Positions 35,270-44,894 of a DNA stretch of 64,000 nt are shown piece after piece (within the stretch, counting starts at the first letter, position 1; every line of letters starts with the position of its first letter). The DNA lies in assembly GCA_963776845.1 (NCBI GenBank), contig CAVZOJ010000003.1, positions 496,001 to 560,000 of the forward strand, given 5' to 3'. The notes under the pieces are model-generated. The model saw only the letters and a list, made by a program, of their open reading frames with translations. It was not told the origin of the DNA and did not search any database. Made by a program: the position numbers and the translations under genes. Source of the DNA: Roseitranquillus sp963776845 (GTDB lineage Bacteria > Pseudomonadota > Alphaproteobacteria > Rhodobacterales > Rhodobacteraceae).

Positions 35270-35987
35270 CTAGGGGTTCCCGCGGTTCAGCCTCATCAGA
35301 CGCTCCGCCGCGAGGAAGGCATCGCGTCGGACCGTTGCCGCCGCCTCAGCTTCCTCGTCGCGTCCCCAGGACTCGACCTGGTACTCCTCGTCGATGCGCG
35401 AGAGATCCCACGCAAGCGCTGCGGACAACTGACCGTGACTGACCCCGAGGGCCAGAACGAGCGATCCGGACAGCATCACCAGATCGTGCAGCGCCGTGAG
35501 GTCGAACACGTCCATCGCCGCGATGGCAGCCGCAAGGCGCCGGATCGCCTCGGGGTCCTGGGGATGCGGCATCACGCCCGCGACCGGGACGAGCCGCGCA
35601 CCGAAGGTCTCTTCTGCCCAGTCGAGCAGCGGATCCCACGCATCGGCCTGCCGTCTGGTCAGCGTGTCGGGCGCTTCGGCGCGATAGCACAGCAGGTCGG
35701 TCTCGCCATACGCAGACAAGGCAGCGATTACGGCCTCTCGCTGGAAGGAAACCTTGTCGATCGCCGCGTTCGCTGCTCGCGTCACCGGCATTGAGGTGGG
35801 ATCGATCCGCTCTCGTTGCGCCGCCCACTCGTCAGCGATCGCCTGACCCATCGCCTCGGTCGGCGCAACCAGCGGCCGTCTTGCCGGCGTCCGCACCGGA
35901 CGCTCGTCGAGGACGATTGCCCAGCCGTCGCCCTCGCGCCGCAAGGCCCGCAGCCTTCCAGAAGCGACGCGCCGCCCACTCGGTCAC
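35270..35987 (-). CDS. ATP12-family F1-ATPase assembly chaperone with an apparent +1 frameshift
   Basis: ATP12 proteins chaperone the F1 alpha subunit. The protein starts VTEWAARRFWKAAGL, using a GTG that overlaps the HAD-gene stop. After one extra base near 35941-35950 it continues RREGDGWAIVLDERPVRTPA through LSAYGETDLLCYRAEAPDTL and WDPLLDWAEETFGARL, the family core. Span 718 bases is 3n+1. The gene lies downstream of rluC and the HAD gene in one operon. Confidence 0.85.
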
Positions 35988-36640
35988 AGGGCCGCCACTT
36001 CGGGGATCACTCTGGTCAGCTCGCCGAAGTCGGCGAGGGTCACCCTTGCGCCGGCAGCCGTTAACTCGGCTGGCGTACCGTAGCCCCAACCGACGGCGAT
36101 TGCGTCGACGCCCGCCGCGACCGCCATCTCGATGTCGAATACGCTGTCGCCGACCATGACGGTTTCCGCCGCAGAGGCGCCGGCTGCGGCCATGGCCGCC
36201 CGCAGCATTGCCGGATCGGGCTTCGACGGATGCTCGTCGCCCGCGTGCAGTGAGTTGAAGAAAGGGCCGAGACCGTGCTGGTCCAGCACCTTGAGCAGAC
36301 CACGCCGCGCCTTTCCCGTCGCGACGGCGAGCTTCAAGCCAACACGATCCGATAGGGCCTCGAGCGTCTGCCGCGCGCCCGGATAGAGCGGCGGCTTCGC
36401 GGTGTTGGCAAAGAAGGCCGCCCGGTATTCGGCGACGATCTTGTCCCGCACGTCGACGGCAAGTGCTGGAGACAGCCGCTCAACCGCCTGAGGAAGAGAG
36501 ATGCCCACGATCGACAGGATCGCGCGCTTGGCAGGCGGCGGATGCCCGACGGCCGCATAGCCTGTTCGCATGGCCGCCACGATCTGGTCGCCGCTGTCGA
36601 CGAGAGTTCCATCGAGATCGAACACGACGAGCCGGGTCAA
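35984..36640 (-). CDS. HAD-superfamily phosphatase (phosphoglycolate phosphatase-like)
   Basis: 218 residues, starting with a TTG that overlaps the rluC stop. Motif I is VVFDLDGTLVDS near residue 4, motif II lies in LAVATGK near 105, and motif III/IV is KPDPAML then VMVGDSVFDIEMAVAAG near 158-172. The helical cap between motifs I and II marks class I. Substrate unknown, with phosphoglycolate or a similar phosphoester likely. Confidence 0.88.
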   Translation of the reverse strand: MTRLVVFDLDGTLVDSGDQIVAAMRTGYAAVGHPPPAKRAILSIVGISLPQAVERLSPALAVDVRDKIVAEYRAAFFANTAKPPLYPGARQTLEALSDRVGLKLAVATGKARRGLLKVLDQHGLGPFFNSLHAGDEHPSKPDPAMLRAAMAAAGASAAETVMVGDSVFDIEMAVAAGVDAIAVGWGYGTPAELTAAGARVTLADFGELTRVIPEVAAL

Positions 36641-37675
36641 GCGGCCTCCTCGAACGGATCCGCCGGCACATCCGCAGTATCCCAGCCCAGCATCGCCCAC
36701 GTCCGCGCCATGTGCTCCGGCAGCGGCGCGGTCAGCGTCAACTCGGCGCCGGTCACGGGATGCGTCAGGCACAGCGAGCGAGCGTGGAGGTGCAGCTTGC
36801 GGCTGATTTCTCCGCCGAGCTGCGCGCCCCAGCCATCGCCGAGATTCTCCTGCCCGGAGCCGCCATACTTCCCGTCGCCGATCACAGGGTGGCCCAAGGC
36901 CGCAAGATGGGCGCGCAACTGGTGAGTGCGACCCGTGACCGGCACCAGCGCGGCCCACGACGCACGCGTCCCGAGGGCGGACAGAACGGCATAGTCGGTC
37001 ACGGCCCGCTTGGCGCCGGGCGTCGCGTCGACCGCCTCCGGATGGACCGGCAGCATCTTCTCCGCCTCGCCCTTCGGCCCGTGGCCAGGCGCCTTGACGA
37101 GGCCAAAGCGGATGGTCCCCATACGCGGCTGCGGCACGCCGGCAAGGGCAGCCCAGTAGAATCTTTCGTGTCGAGCGGCTGCGGAAAGCGCGCGTCAAGG
37201 CCTCGGCCACTGATCGGGTTCTCGCCATCAGCAAGACGCCGGAGGTATCGCGGTCGAGCCGATGGACGAGCCGTGGCTTCTCCTCGGCGCCGAAGCGGAG
37301 AGCCTCGGCCAGGCCATCGACATGGCGCTTCTGGCCGCTGCCGCCTTGCACGGCGAGGCCTGGCGGCTTGTTCAGGGCGATGATGTGGTCGTCGCGCCAG
37401 ATGACCGCCGCGCGCATCATCTCGGCATCGGCGTCAGAAACTTCCGGCCTCGCGTCCGGAGGGGGCGTGTCGGGCAGCGGCGGCACCCGCACCCGCTGAC
37501 CGGCATCGAGGCGCGTGGACGTCTTGACGCGCCCTCCGTCGACTCGCACCTCTCCCTTACGGCAAAGCTTTTCGATGCGACCCTGCGGCACATGCGGGAA
37601 ATGCCGGCGGAACCAGCGATCCAGGCGCTGACCGCTCTCGTCTGCGCCGACGGAAAGGGTCTGGACCCGGCTCAT
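36637..37675 (-). CDS. rluC: 23S rRNA pseudouridine synthase RluC-type with an apparent +1 frameshift
   Basis: About 345 residues. The N-terminal S4 domain (SGQRLDRWFRRHFPHVPQGR) precedes the catalytic motif PRLVHRLDRDTSGVLLMART near residue 140. The frame shifts within KI(Y)WAAL near 37157-37164, where one extra T sits in AAGATTCTAC. It then resumes as PQPRMGTIRFGLVKAP and VTGRTHQLRAHLAALGHP. Span 1039 is 3n+1. The start ATG overlaps the crcB stop. Confidence 0.88.
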
Positions 37676-38052
37676 ACCAATGTCCGCGCCAGCGAGAGCC
37701 CGGCGAACAGGCCGAGCAACGACAAGCCGACTGAGAGCATCACGTAGAGGGCCGCCTGCCCGGAGGCTCCCCGCTCCCACAGGGTGACGGTCTCGAGCGA
37801 GAACGATGAGAAGGTCGTGAACCCGCCAAGCAATCCGGTGGCAATCAGCGGCGACAGATGTGTGAGCGCGTGCCGCGCCGCCGCCACGATGAAGACGCCC
37901 ATCAGAAACGAGCCCACCACGTTCGCAGCCATGATCGCGACCGGAAAGTCCGTCGGACCGCCCGTCGCCCGAACGATCCCAAGGCCCAATCCATAGCGCA
38001 GCACGGCGCCGACCGCGCCGCCCAACGCGACCTGAAGAAAGGGATGTTCCAT
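37672..38052 (-). CDS. crcB: Fluoride exporter CrcB/Fluc
   Basis: 126 residues with four membrane helices. GGAVGAVLRYGLG near residue 8 and NVVGSFLMGV near 48 carry the family glycine and asparagine. GLLGGFTTFSSFSLET near 80 is the fluoride-pore signature. Start MEHPFLQVALG is preferred to a longer in-frame ATG at 38088 that would run into the rarA stop region. Confidence 0.92.
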   Translation of the reverse strand: MEHPFLQVALGGAVGAVLRYGLGLGIVRATGGPTDFPVAIMAANVVGSFLMGVFIVAAARHALTHLSPLIATGLLGGFTTFSSFSLETVTLWERGASGQAALYVMLSVGLSLLGLFAGLSLARTLV

Positions 38053-38084
38053 CCAGTTCGGTTTCCGTCGACCCTGCCCCGGAG

Positions 38085-39392
38085 TCAACCGCGCTTGGCG
38101 CGCTGCTTCACGAACCAGTCGAGGCGCTTCTTTAGATCCCGCTCGAATCCTCTTTCAGGCGGAAGGTAGTAGACCCCGCGCTTCATGCCGTCGGGAAAGT
38201 AGTTCTGGCCGGAGAAGCCGCCCTCGGCGTCGTGGTCGTATTCGTAGCCGGCACCGTAGCCTTCGTCCTTCATCAGGCGGGTCGGGGCGTTCATGATGTG
38301 CTTCGGCGGCGGCTCGGAGCCGGTGTCGCGGGCCGCGGCCATGGCGGCCTTGAACGCCGAATAAACCGCGTTCGACTTCGGTGCGAGCGCGAGATAGACA
38401 ACAGCTTCGGCCAGCGCGAGTTCGCCCTCGGGGCTGCCGAGCCGCTCGTAGGTAACCCATGCGTCGAGGCAAAGGCGCTGCGCCTGGGGATCGGCCAGGC
38501 CGATGTCCTCGATCGCCATCCGCGTAATGCGGCGGGCAAGATAGCGCGGATCCTCCCCGCCGCGCAGCATCCTTGCGAGCCAGTAGAGGGCCGCGTCGGG
38601 GTCCGAGCCGCGGACGGACTTGTGCAACGCCGAGATGAGGTTGTAGTGCGCGTCCCCCGACTTGTCGTACTGCGCGGCACGGCGCGTGAGCCGTCCTGTC
38701 AATGACGCAGGGTCGAGGTCGCTGGCGACCTCCCAGCCCGCGACCTGCTCGACGAGGTTCAGGATTGCGCGGCCATCACCGTCGGCCATCTCGACGAGTG
38801 CTCTGCGTGCATCCGGGTTCAGCGGCAGCGAGCGGCCAAGCGTGATCTCCGCCCGACGCACGAGCAGCTCAAGGTTTTCAGGGCCAAGGCGGCGCAGCGT
38901 CATCACCTGCGCGCGGCTCAGAAGTGCCGCGTTGAGCTCGAACGACGGATTCTCCGTCGTCGCCCCAACGAGGAGGATCGTCCCATCCTCCATGTGCGGC
39001 AGGAAGCCATCCTGCTGCGCCTTGTTGAACCGGTGGATCTCGTCGACGAACAGCAGCGTGCCACGGCCCTGCTTGGAGCGGAGCCGCGCCGCGTCGAACA
39101 CCTTCCGCAGTTCGGCAACGCCGGTGAAGATCGCGCTGACCTGCACGAACTCCAGGTCAGTCTCATCCGCCAGCAGGCGCGCGATCGTCGTCTTGCCGAC
39201 GCCGGGCGGACCCCAGAAGATCACCGAAGACAACCGTCCGGACGCCAGCATCGAACCGAGCGGACCCTGCGGCGCCAGCAAGTGGTCCTGTCCAATCACT
39301 TCGGACAGACTGCTAGGTCGCAGTCGGTCGGCAAGCGGTCGCATGCGAGCGTCTGCGTCTGCCGGGCGCGGAGGATCGAACAGGTCGGCCAT
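38085..39392 (-). CDS. rarA: Replication-associated recombination protein RarA
   Basis: 435-residue AAA+ ATPase acting at stalled replication forks. Walker A FWGPPGVGKTT at 59-69, Walker B LLFVDEIHRFN near 113-122, sensor 1 ATTENPSFE near 145, and the C-terminal tetramerisation region with HIMNAPTRLMKDEGYG. First gene of the rarA-crcB-rluC-HAD-ATP12 run. Confidence 0.95.
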   Translation of the reverse strand: MADLFDPPRPADADARMRPLADRLRPSSLSEVIGQDHLLAPQGPLGSMLASGRLSSVIFWGPPGVGKTTIARLLADETDLEFVQVSAIFTGVAELRKVFDAARLRSKQGRGTLLFVDEIHRFNKAQQDGFLPHMEDGTILLVGATTENPSFELNAALLSRAQVMTLRRLGPENLELLVRRAEITLGRSLPLNPDARRALVEMADGDGRAILNLVEQVAGWEVASDLDPASLTGRLTRRAAQYDKSGDAHYNLISALHKSVRGSDPDAALYWLARMLRGGEDPRYLARRITRMAIEDIGLADPQAQRLCLDAWVTYERLGSPEGELALAEAVVYLALAPKSNAVYSAFKAAMAAARDTGSEPPPKHIMNAPTRLMKDEGYGAGYEYDHDAEGGFSGQNYFPDGMKRGVYYLPPERGFERDLKKRLDWFVKQRAKRG

Positions 39393-39935
39393 GCGGGACT
39401 TCTAGCGCGTTCCGAGGTGCTGAAAAAAGGGGCCGCGACGCTCTAGCCTATTGGCGTAAACATTGCCGCCGTCGGTCGGCGCCGGCGACCTGGGTCGAGC
39501 GCCGCGAAGAAGCCCACCTCGACCCGCTCGGGTTCGTGCACGTTCTCGAGAGTCAGCAAGTCGAGCAACTTGTCCAGAAGGCGGCGGGTGCGTCGGCCCG
39601 ACGTCGGCTTCGACTCGAGTGGGTCGCGGCGTCATGACCGCCAAGGGCCGCGTGCCACACCCCCTCCTTGCGGGCCTCGATGAGGCGCGGCGGCGTCGGT
39701 GGCGGCGGCCTCAGCGGCATCTTCAGCCCGCTCATTTCGATCCTGACCGCGCCATCGCGGTTTCGCCGGTCCGCTGGCGGTCATGTCCCTCGGCCTGCGG
39801 ATCTGAGGGGCGAGCCAACAAGCATTCAAGCGTCAAACGGAGATGCGGCCATGAAAAATGGACGCCACCACCGCGATTCAGATTGCCCAGGGCAAGACGA
39901 ACCCAACTGTCTGAGCATCCGGCTTGGGGCGTTGA
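39393..39935. other. Intergenic stretch with a possible broken small gene
   Basis: About 540 bases between rarA and the IS5 end. On the minus strand a proline-rich frame starts at 39735 (MSGLKMPLRPPPPTPPRLIE). In a second frame DPLESKPTSGRRTRRLLDKL leads to FFAALDPG and a stop near 39449. Joined, they would give about 95 residues upstream of rarA, needing one frameshift. I do not recognise a family, and no other gene is supported. Confidence 0.3.
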
Positions 39936-40910
39936 AGGCTTTGTTGCGCAAATGACGAGAGGGATTCACCTACAACGAAGCCCTGAAGCAGCGCGGCTCC
40001 CTGACGATCTGGTTCGACCCGGAGATGGTCTGGGTGCCGCCGCCGACCGGCAAGCAAGGCCGGCAGCCTCAGTATGGCGATGCCGCGATCCAAACGTGTT
40101 TGACCCTGAAAGTCTTGTTCGGCATGGCGCTCCGGCAGACGATGGGCTTCGTCGAGAGCCTCCTGCGCCTGGTCGGCCTGGACTGGGCCGTAGCGGACTA
40201 CAGCACCCTGAGCCGCCGCCAGAAGACCTTGGCCGTGAACATCCCCTACCGTGGCTCGAAGGGCCCGCTGCATCTGCGGATCGACAGCACCGGCATCAAG
40301 GCCGAGGGCGAAGGAGAGTGGCATGCCCGCAAGCATGGCGGCGCGAAACGCCGGCTGTGGCGCAAGATCCACCTCGGTGTCGACGAGCGGACGCTGGAGA
40401 TCCGGGCCATCGAACTCACCGGAAGCCATGTCGGCGACGCGCCGATGCTGCCCGAGTTGCTCGACCGGATCCCTGCCGACGTGGAGATCGGATCTGTCAC
40501 CGCCGACGGCGCCTATGATACGCGCAAGTGCCATGACGCGGTCGCGGACCGTGGCGCCCACGCCGTCATACCGCCGCGCAGGAATGCCAAGCCGTGGAAG
40601 CCATCGACTGCTGGTGCCATCGCCCGGAACGAGGCGCTTCGCTCGTCGAAGTACCTTGGCCGTGCCATCTGGCGAAAGTGGAGCGGATACCACCGCCGAA
40701 GCCGCGCCGAGACGAAGATGCATTGCGTGAAGCTGCTGGGCCAGAGCCTCATGGCACGCGACTTCGACCGTCAAGTCGCAGAACTCCACGTCCGCGCTGC
40801 CGTCCTCAACGGCTACACCGCGCTCGGCATCCCTGTCACAGAGCCCGCAGGATAAATCCGTCTGGGGAAGGGGGGAATCCGCGCTTCACCCCCTTTGCAC
40901 AACAAAGTCC
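39936..40910 (+). mobile_element. IS5-family insertion sequence
   Basis: Roughly 975 bp bounded by imperfect inverted ends GGCTTTGTTGCGCAAA on the left and, on the opposite strand, GGACTTTGTTGTGCAAA on the right. It holds one transposase gene. The right end lies 8 bases from the stop of the ParB-like fragment. Exact borders and target duplication were not resolved. Confidence 0.8.
39952..40855 (+). CDS. IS5-family transposase with an apparent +1 frameshift
   Basis: About 300 residues. The start ATGACGAGAGG and the next codons (FTYNEALKQRGSLTIWFDPE) are in different frames because of one extra G in GAGAGGGATT near 39958-39963. From 40025 the frame is continuous: WVPPPTGKQGRQPQYGD, then the DDE core with LRIDSTGIKA, VTADGAYD and a C-terminal glutamate in RAETKMHC. 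Span 904 is 3n+1. Confidence 0.88.
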
Positions 40911-40917
40911 CCGCGGG

Positions 40918-41238
40918 CTACTCCCTCCCGAACGTCTGCTCCACGTAGTCCATGATGTCCTCCATCAGCGGGCCCGTTGCTTCGGGGCCGGTGAAGCGGA
41001 GGGTCCAGCCGTCGGGGGTGCGCTCGCGGCGGATCATCAGGCCGGCGCGGGGGCGGGCCAGGCGGCGGGGCGGCCGGGCTTGTAGGCGCGGGGGGGGGGG
41101 CGCCGGGGCGGGCGGCCTCGCGGGCTTCCTCCTCGGCTTCCTCGACGATGCGCTGGAGCAGGCGCCACTGGGCGGCGGGCGTGGCCTCGGAGGACTGCGT
41201 GAGGGCGGCCTCGATCAGCTCGCCCATGCCGGCGCGGA
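40918..41238 (-). pseudogene. C-terminal part of a split ParB-like protein
   Basis: Reads from an IS66 terminus: RAGMGELIEAALTQSSEATP and AAQWRLLQRIVEEAEEEARE. After a frame change around an 11-G run at 41090-41100 it continues IRRERTPDGWTLRFTGPEAT and MEDIMDYVEQTFGRE, then stop. The missing N-terminal part is at 47592-48162 on the other strand. Both pieces meet IS66 ends at the same 8 bases (TCCGCGCC), here 41231-41238, so they were one gene. Confidence 0.8.
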
Positions 41239-41620
41239 GTAAGCGTTGTCTCGGCCCCGCCTGTTTCCGCCGTGGCGGAGGGGTGAGAGTGGCGGTTCCT
41301 GGATTGGGATCGCTGCATGGAAGATTTCGCAACGAGCGGTGCAACGAAGGCGCCTATGACGCGCCGCTTGGAGGTGCTCAGCGGGCCTGAGCGGCGGAGG
41401 CGTTACAGCGACGAGGAGAAGGCGGCGCTTGTCGCCGAGACATTCCGGCCGAGCGTGTGCACGGCAGACCTCGCGCGGCAGCACGGACTGCACCCGCAGC
41501 AGCTCTATACCTGGCGCCGTCAGGCGCGGCGCGGAGCGCTGGTGCTGCGGGATGAGCACATGCCGATGTTCACTACGTTGGTCGCCGCCGCACCGGCGGC
41601 TGCGGAGACGGCGCCGCAGT
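41239..41620 (+). mobile_element. Left-end fragment of an IS66-family element (IS66-C) with tnpA
   Basis: Begins with the IS66 terminus GTAAGCGTTGTCTCGGCC. From 41356 it encodes MTRRLEVLSGPERRRRYSDE and DLARQHGLHPQQLYTWRRQA, an IS66 OrfA helix-turn-helix protein. The frame is broken at 41621 where another IS66 terminus, GTAAGCGCGCCG, begins. This is therefore an OrfA gene interrupted by IS66-A, with only its left part left. Confidence 0.75.
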
Positions 41621-42448
41621 GTAAGCGCGCCGCTTGCGGCATAGCGGTGTCGGCTTGACGGACCTCCGGCGCTGATCTCAGGCCAGACTGCAAACTTCTT
41701 TGGAAACGATGGCCGCGACTGGCGGTCAGGCGGCGGCGTTTGCGGCGGGTTTGGCGAAGGCCCAGGGGAGCAGATCGTCGATGCGCGCCATGGGGTGACC
41801 GGCGGCGATCGCCTCGAGCACGGCCTTCATGTAGCCGTAGGGCTCGACGCCGTTCACGCGGCAGGTCCCGATCAGCGAGGCGATGCGGGCCCAGGCCTCG
41901 GCGCCCTCGTCGTGGCCCGCGAAGAGCGCATTCTTGCGCGTGAGGGCGTGGGGCCTGATCAGGTTCTCGACCCTGTTCGAGTCCAGCTCGACGCGGCCGT
42001 CGTCGAGGAAGACGCAGAGCGGCTCCCAGCTCTTGAGGATGTAGCGGACGGCCTCGCCCATCTTGCTGGCGCCGGACAGGCGCTCCTTCTGGGCGCGCAG
42101 CCAGGCGCCGAGCGCATCGACCAGCGGCTTCGCGCGCGCCTGGCGGGCGGCGCGACGTTCATCAGGACCGCGGCCGCGGATCTCGGCCTCGATGGCGTAG
42201 AGCGCCGCGATGCGCCGGAGCGCCTCTTCGGCCACGGGAGAGCCGGCCTTCGGTTTGGCGTCGATCAGCTTGCGCCGTGCGTGAGACCAGCATTGGGCGA
42301 GCACGAGCGGCCGGCCGCCCTCGCGGTCGTCCCTGGTGAGGCGCTTGTAGCCGGCGTAGCCGTCCACTTGCAGGACGCCGTCGAAGCCTGTCAGCAGCCG
42401 CTCGGCATGCGCGCCGGCGCGGCCAGGGGCGTAGGTGAACACGACGAT

Positions 42449-42486
42449 GCGCCATGTCGCGCCATCGGTCCGAGCGACAATGGCGC
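42449..42486 (-). repeat. Short hairpin repeat in tnpC, copy 1
   Basis: About 38 bases with imperfect inverted ends (GCGCCATTGTCGC against GCGACATGGCGC). It sits between codons for GGGDP and IVVFTYAP, a point where IS66 TnpC proteins have no such sequence. Member of the family also found at 47172, 48873 and 62562. Confidence 0.75.
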
Positions 42487-43134
42487 ATGCGGGTCGCCGC
42501 CGCCCCAAGGGCGGTCGTCCCGCGCCATCGCCCAGAGATAGCCCGTCTTGGTCTTGCCGCGGCCGGGGTCGAGCACCGGGATCGTGGTCTCGTCCATGTA
42601 GAGCTTGCGCGACTGCTTCAGCAGCTCGGCCATCCGGTCGACGATCGGGCGCATATGCCAGGCCGCGACGCCCACCCAGTCGGCCAGCGTCGAGCGGTCC
42701 ACCGTCACGCCGTGGCGGGCGAGGACCTGGCTCTGCCGGTACAAGGGCATGTGCTCGGAGAATTTGGCGACCATGACGTGGGCGATCAGCGCCTCCGTCG
42801 GCAGACCGCCCTCTATCAGGTGCGCCGGCGTCGACGCCTGGGCCACCCCGGCGCGGCCCTTCGGGCAGGCGTAGCGTGGGCGGATGGTGACCAGCACGCG
42901 ATACTGCGCGGGCACGACGTCGAGCCGGTGCGCGCGGTCTTCGCCGATCCTGACCATCTCTCCGCAGCCGCACGGGCAACTCCGGTCCTCGGGCTCGATC
43001 ACCCGCTCGACGCGCGGCAGGTCTGCCGGCAGCGCCCGAAACGGCTTCTGCCGCTTGGGCGCGTCCGCCGTCGCCGCCTTGTCGGCCGCGGGGCGCTTCT
43101 CGTGACCGGTCTTCGCCTCGGCGATCGCGGTCTC

Positions 43135-43177
43135 GTTCGCCATTGGGCTCGAACCGATAGCGCCTCGATGGCTCACC
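43135..43177 (-). repeat. Short hairpin repeat in tnpC, copy 2
   Basis: About 43 bases containing GGTTCGAGCCCAATGGCG, inserted between LALE and ETAIAEAK. It is nearly identical to the insert at 62889-62930 in a different transposase gene, and related to the first subtype. The insert shifts the frame by one. Confidence 0.75.
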
Positions 43178-43486
43178 CTCGAGCGCCAGCGCGAGCTGGT
43201 CGGGGTGGAGCTTCTCCGAGCGCGGCCCGAACCGGGCGCGGCGCATCTCGCGCAGGAGCGTCTCCAGCCGCGCCGCATAGGCCTTCTGATCGGCCATCTC
43301 CGCCTCGAGGTGGAGACGCGCTGCGCGCTCGGCGGCGAGCGTTGCGGTTTGCGCCTCGAACATGACGCGCAACTCTCGCGGCAGCGCGGAAAGATCGGGC
43401 GCATCGGGAGCGGCGGGCATACGCGCAGACTACCAGAGCCCGGTGCCCGGACAACCGAAAAGGCCCAAGAGTTCAGAGGCTTGGCG

Positions 43487-43564
43487 CTACACCGCCGTCT
43501 CCGGCGCCCGCACCCGCCGCGGCGTCACGCGCCGCCAGTCGAGCCCCTCGAACGAAGGCGTACA
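43487..43564 (-). pseudogene. tnpB: 3' end of IS66-A tnpB
   Basis: Encodes FEGLDWRRVTPRRVRAPETAV and stop, the standard end of an IS66 TnpB, 66 bases ahead of tnpC. The preceding part of the gene (ANGLVMIYKRLDEGRFAWP to SRAQFEALF) is at 47062-47174. The recombinase island separates the two. Confidence 0.75.
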
Positions 43565-43599
43565 GGAATATCCCCTCTGCTGAGTCTGATGAATCTCCG

Positions 43600-43944
43600 G
43601 TCGAGGAGGTCCGGGTTCTGGACCCGCGGCATCCGCTCTACGGACGATCGTTTCGTGTGATCCGGCGCGCGGCCCATCGAGGCGGGAACTTCCCGTCCTC
43701 TTTTGAGGTGGAACATTGCAATGGCTCAAGCCTGCTGATCCCCATCGCAGTAACGGAATGGCACGATTTGCCGGGCAGCCGAACAACATTGAGTATAGAC
43801 GCGTTACGCGAGCTCATAGATGTGGTAGATTGCCTGGACGATCATGGCGATAGACCCGAGAGATCTCTGGACGACGCTGCCGCCGTCTCTGCGGCGTCGG
43901 ATCGTCGACGACGTCGCCGTGGTCCTGGCGGAGGTCCGTCGTGA
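43600..43944 (+). CDS. DUF5372-type protein of the recombinase island
   Basis: The frame shows EEVRVLDPRHPLYGRSFRVI, RRAAHRGGNFPSSFEVEHCN and SLLIPIAVTEWHDLPGSRTT, which I recall as the DUF5372 pattern. A canonical start is not evident upstream of the GTG at 43657. A GTG/ATG may have been lost or the gene may start within the island border. Such proteins often precede a serine recombinase of this type. Function unknown. Confidence 0.5.
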   Translation, partial: VEEVRVLDPRHPLYGRSFRVIRRAAHRGGNFPSSFEVEHCNGSSLLIPIAVTEWHDLPGSRTTLSIDALRELIDVVDCLDDHGDRPERSLDDAAAVSAASDRRRRRRGPGGGPS

Positions 43945-43963
43945 AGTCGGAACTGATCATGCC
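43844..43963 (+). CDS. Small ORF ahead of the recombinase
   Basis: Encodes MAIDPRDLWTTLPPSLRRRI followed by VDDVAVVLAEVRREV, a compact sequence that looks protein-like. It then overlaps the recombinase start in another frame. The open frame continues to 44077, but the later part has shadow composition, so the real end is uncertain. It may be a short accessory protein. Confidence 0.4.
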
Positions 43964-44894
43964 GACCCACTTGGCGCGCAAGGCGGTCGTGTACATCCGC
44001 CAGTCGACGTCGCATCAGGTCGTATGCAACCAGGAGAGCTTGCGCCTTCAATACGCGCTCCGGCAGCGCGCTCGTGATCTTGGATGGCGTGAGGCCGACA
44101 TCGACGTCATCGACAGCGATCTCGGCCTGAGCGCCGCTTCCACCGCGCAACGGAGCGGCTTCAAGGAACTGGTCGGCCGGGTCGGCCTCAGCGAGGTCGG
44201 GCTGATCCTTTCGATCGATGTGACGCGGCTCGCGCGCAACTGCTCCGACTGGTACCCACTGCTGGATATCTGCGGTCTGCGCGGCTGCCTGATCGCCGAT
44301 TCGGGATGGCGTTTATGATCCCGGCAGCGCCAACGGTCGCCTGCTCCTCGGCCTGAAGGGAACCATATCCGAACTGGAGCTGCACACGATCCGGAGCCGC
44401 CTGACCGCCGGCCTTCTTGCAAAGGCCGGGCGCGGCGAACTCGCGCTCTCCCTGCCGATCGGTCTCGTCCGCGATCCGAGCGGCGTCGTCGTCAAGGATC
44501 CCAATGTCGAGGTACAGGAGCGGCTTGGGCTCGTCTTCCAGACCTTCCTCAGGTTCCGCACCATCGCGAAGGTCATGCGCGTGCTGAACGAGCGGGGCCT
44601 CGACCTTCCACGCCGCGACCGTTTTGGCGACGTGCGGTGGGCGCGCGCGACGGTCGTTGCGGTGTCGGCGATCCTGAAGAATCCGGCCTACGCGGGCGCC
44701 TTCGTCTATGGGCGGACCCGCATGCGCACCGCGGCGCGCGAGGGCGGCTCGCCGGTCAAGACGCCACGGCCGATCGAGGAGTGGCGGATCGTCGTCAAAG
44801 ACCGGTATCCGGCTTACGTCGACTGGCCCACCTATGAAAGAATCCGCGCCATCATCAGGGACAACCGAGCCGAATACATGCGCACCAGGACCAG
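43941..44894 (+). pseudogene. Serine recombinase, N-terminal part
   Basis: MKSELIMPTHLARKAVVYIR then QSTSHQVVCNQESLRLQYAL: the resolvase domain with the catalytic serine in YIRQS. SIDVTRLARNCSDW follows. After one extra G near 44299-44308 it continues in a second frame, GVYDPGSANGRLLLGLKGTI, SELELHTIRSRLTAGLLAKA and RFRTIAKVMRVLNERGLDLP (recombinase domain). The coding sequence stops making sense at 44895, where the 1021-bp unit starts. It resumes at 45925. Confidence 0.82.
44886..44894 (+). repeat. Left 9-bp target duplication CAGGACCAG
   Basis: Identical to 45916-45924 and directly adjoining the inverted end of the inserted unit. Removing the unit with one copy rejoins the recombinase gene. 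Confidence 0.85.

Larger units (their letters stand above)
41726..43420 (-). pseudogene. tnpC: IS66 transposase TnpC carrying two short hairpin inserts
   Basis: DDE transposase of IS66. The N-terminal coiled coil (MPAAPDAPDLSALPRELRV to LALE) and C-terminal core (VVFTYAPGRAGAHAERLLTG, VDGYAGYKRL, NRVENLIRPHALTRKNALF) are in one frame. The middle (ETAIAEAKTGHEKR, zinc-type CPCGCGEM, KLYMDETTIPVLDPGRGKT) is in another. The frame changes coincide with inserts of about 43 and 38 bases at 43135-43177 and 42449-42486. Their lengths sum to a multiple of three. Without them the gene would be intact. Confidence 0.82.
41621..43564 (-). mobile_element. Right part of IS66-A (tnpB 3' end, tnpC, right terminus)
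   Basis: From the terminus GTAAGCGCGCCG at 41621 to the last codons of tnpB at 43487-43564 (EGLDWRRVTPRRVRAPETAV). The left part of the same element lies at 48163-48907. The two shared 12 terminal bases (GTAAGCGCGCCG) support one element. It is split by a recombinase island and a local inversion. Confidence 0.78.

Noticed and set aside
39952..40030. Programmed frameshift in the IS5 transposase
   Set aside because: The break lies in the first few codons without a slippery heptamer plus structure, and matches the one-extra-base pattern seen in housekeeping genes.
42449..42486. Hairpin repeats as integron attC sites
   Set aside because: No RYYYAAC/GTTRRRY core, no integron integrase, and the positions are inside transposase genes.
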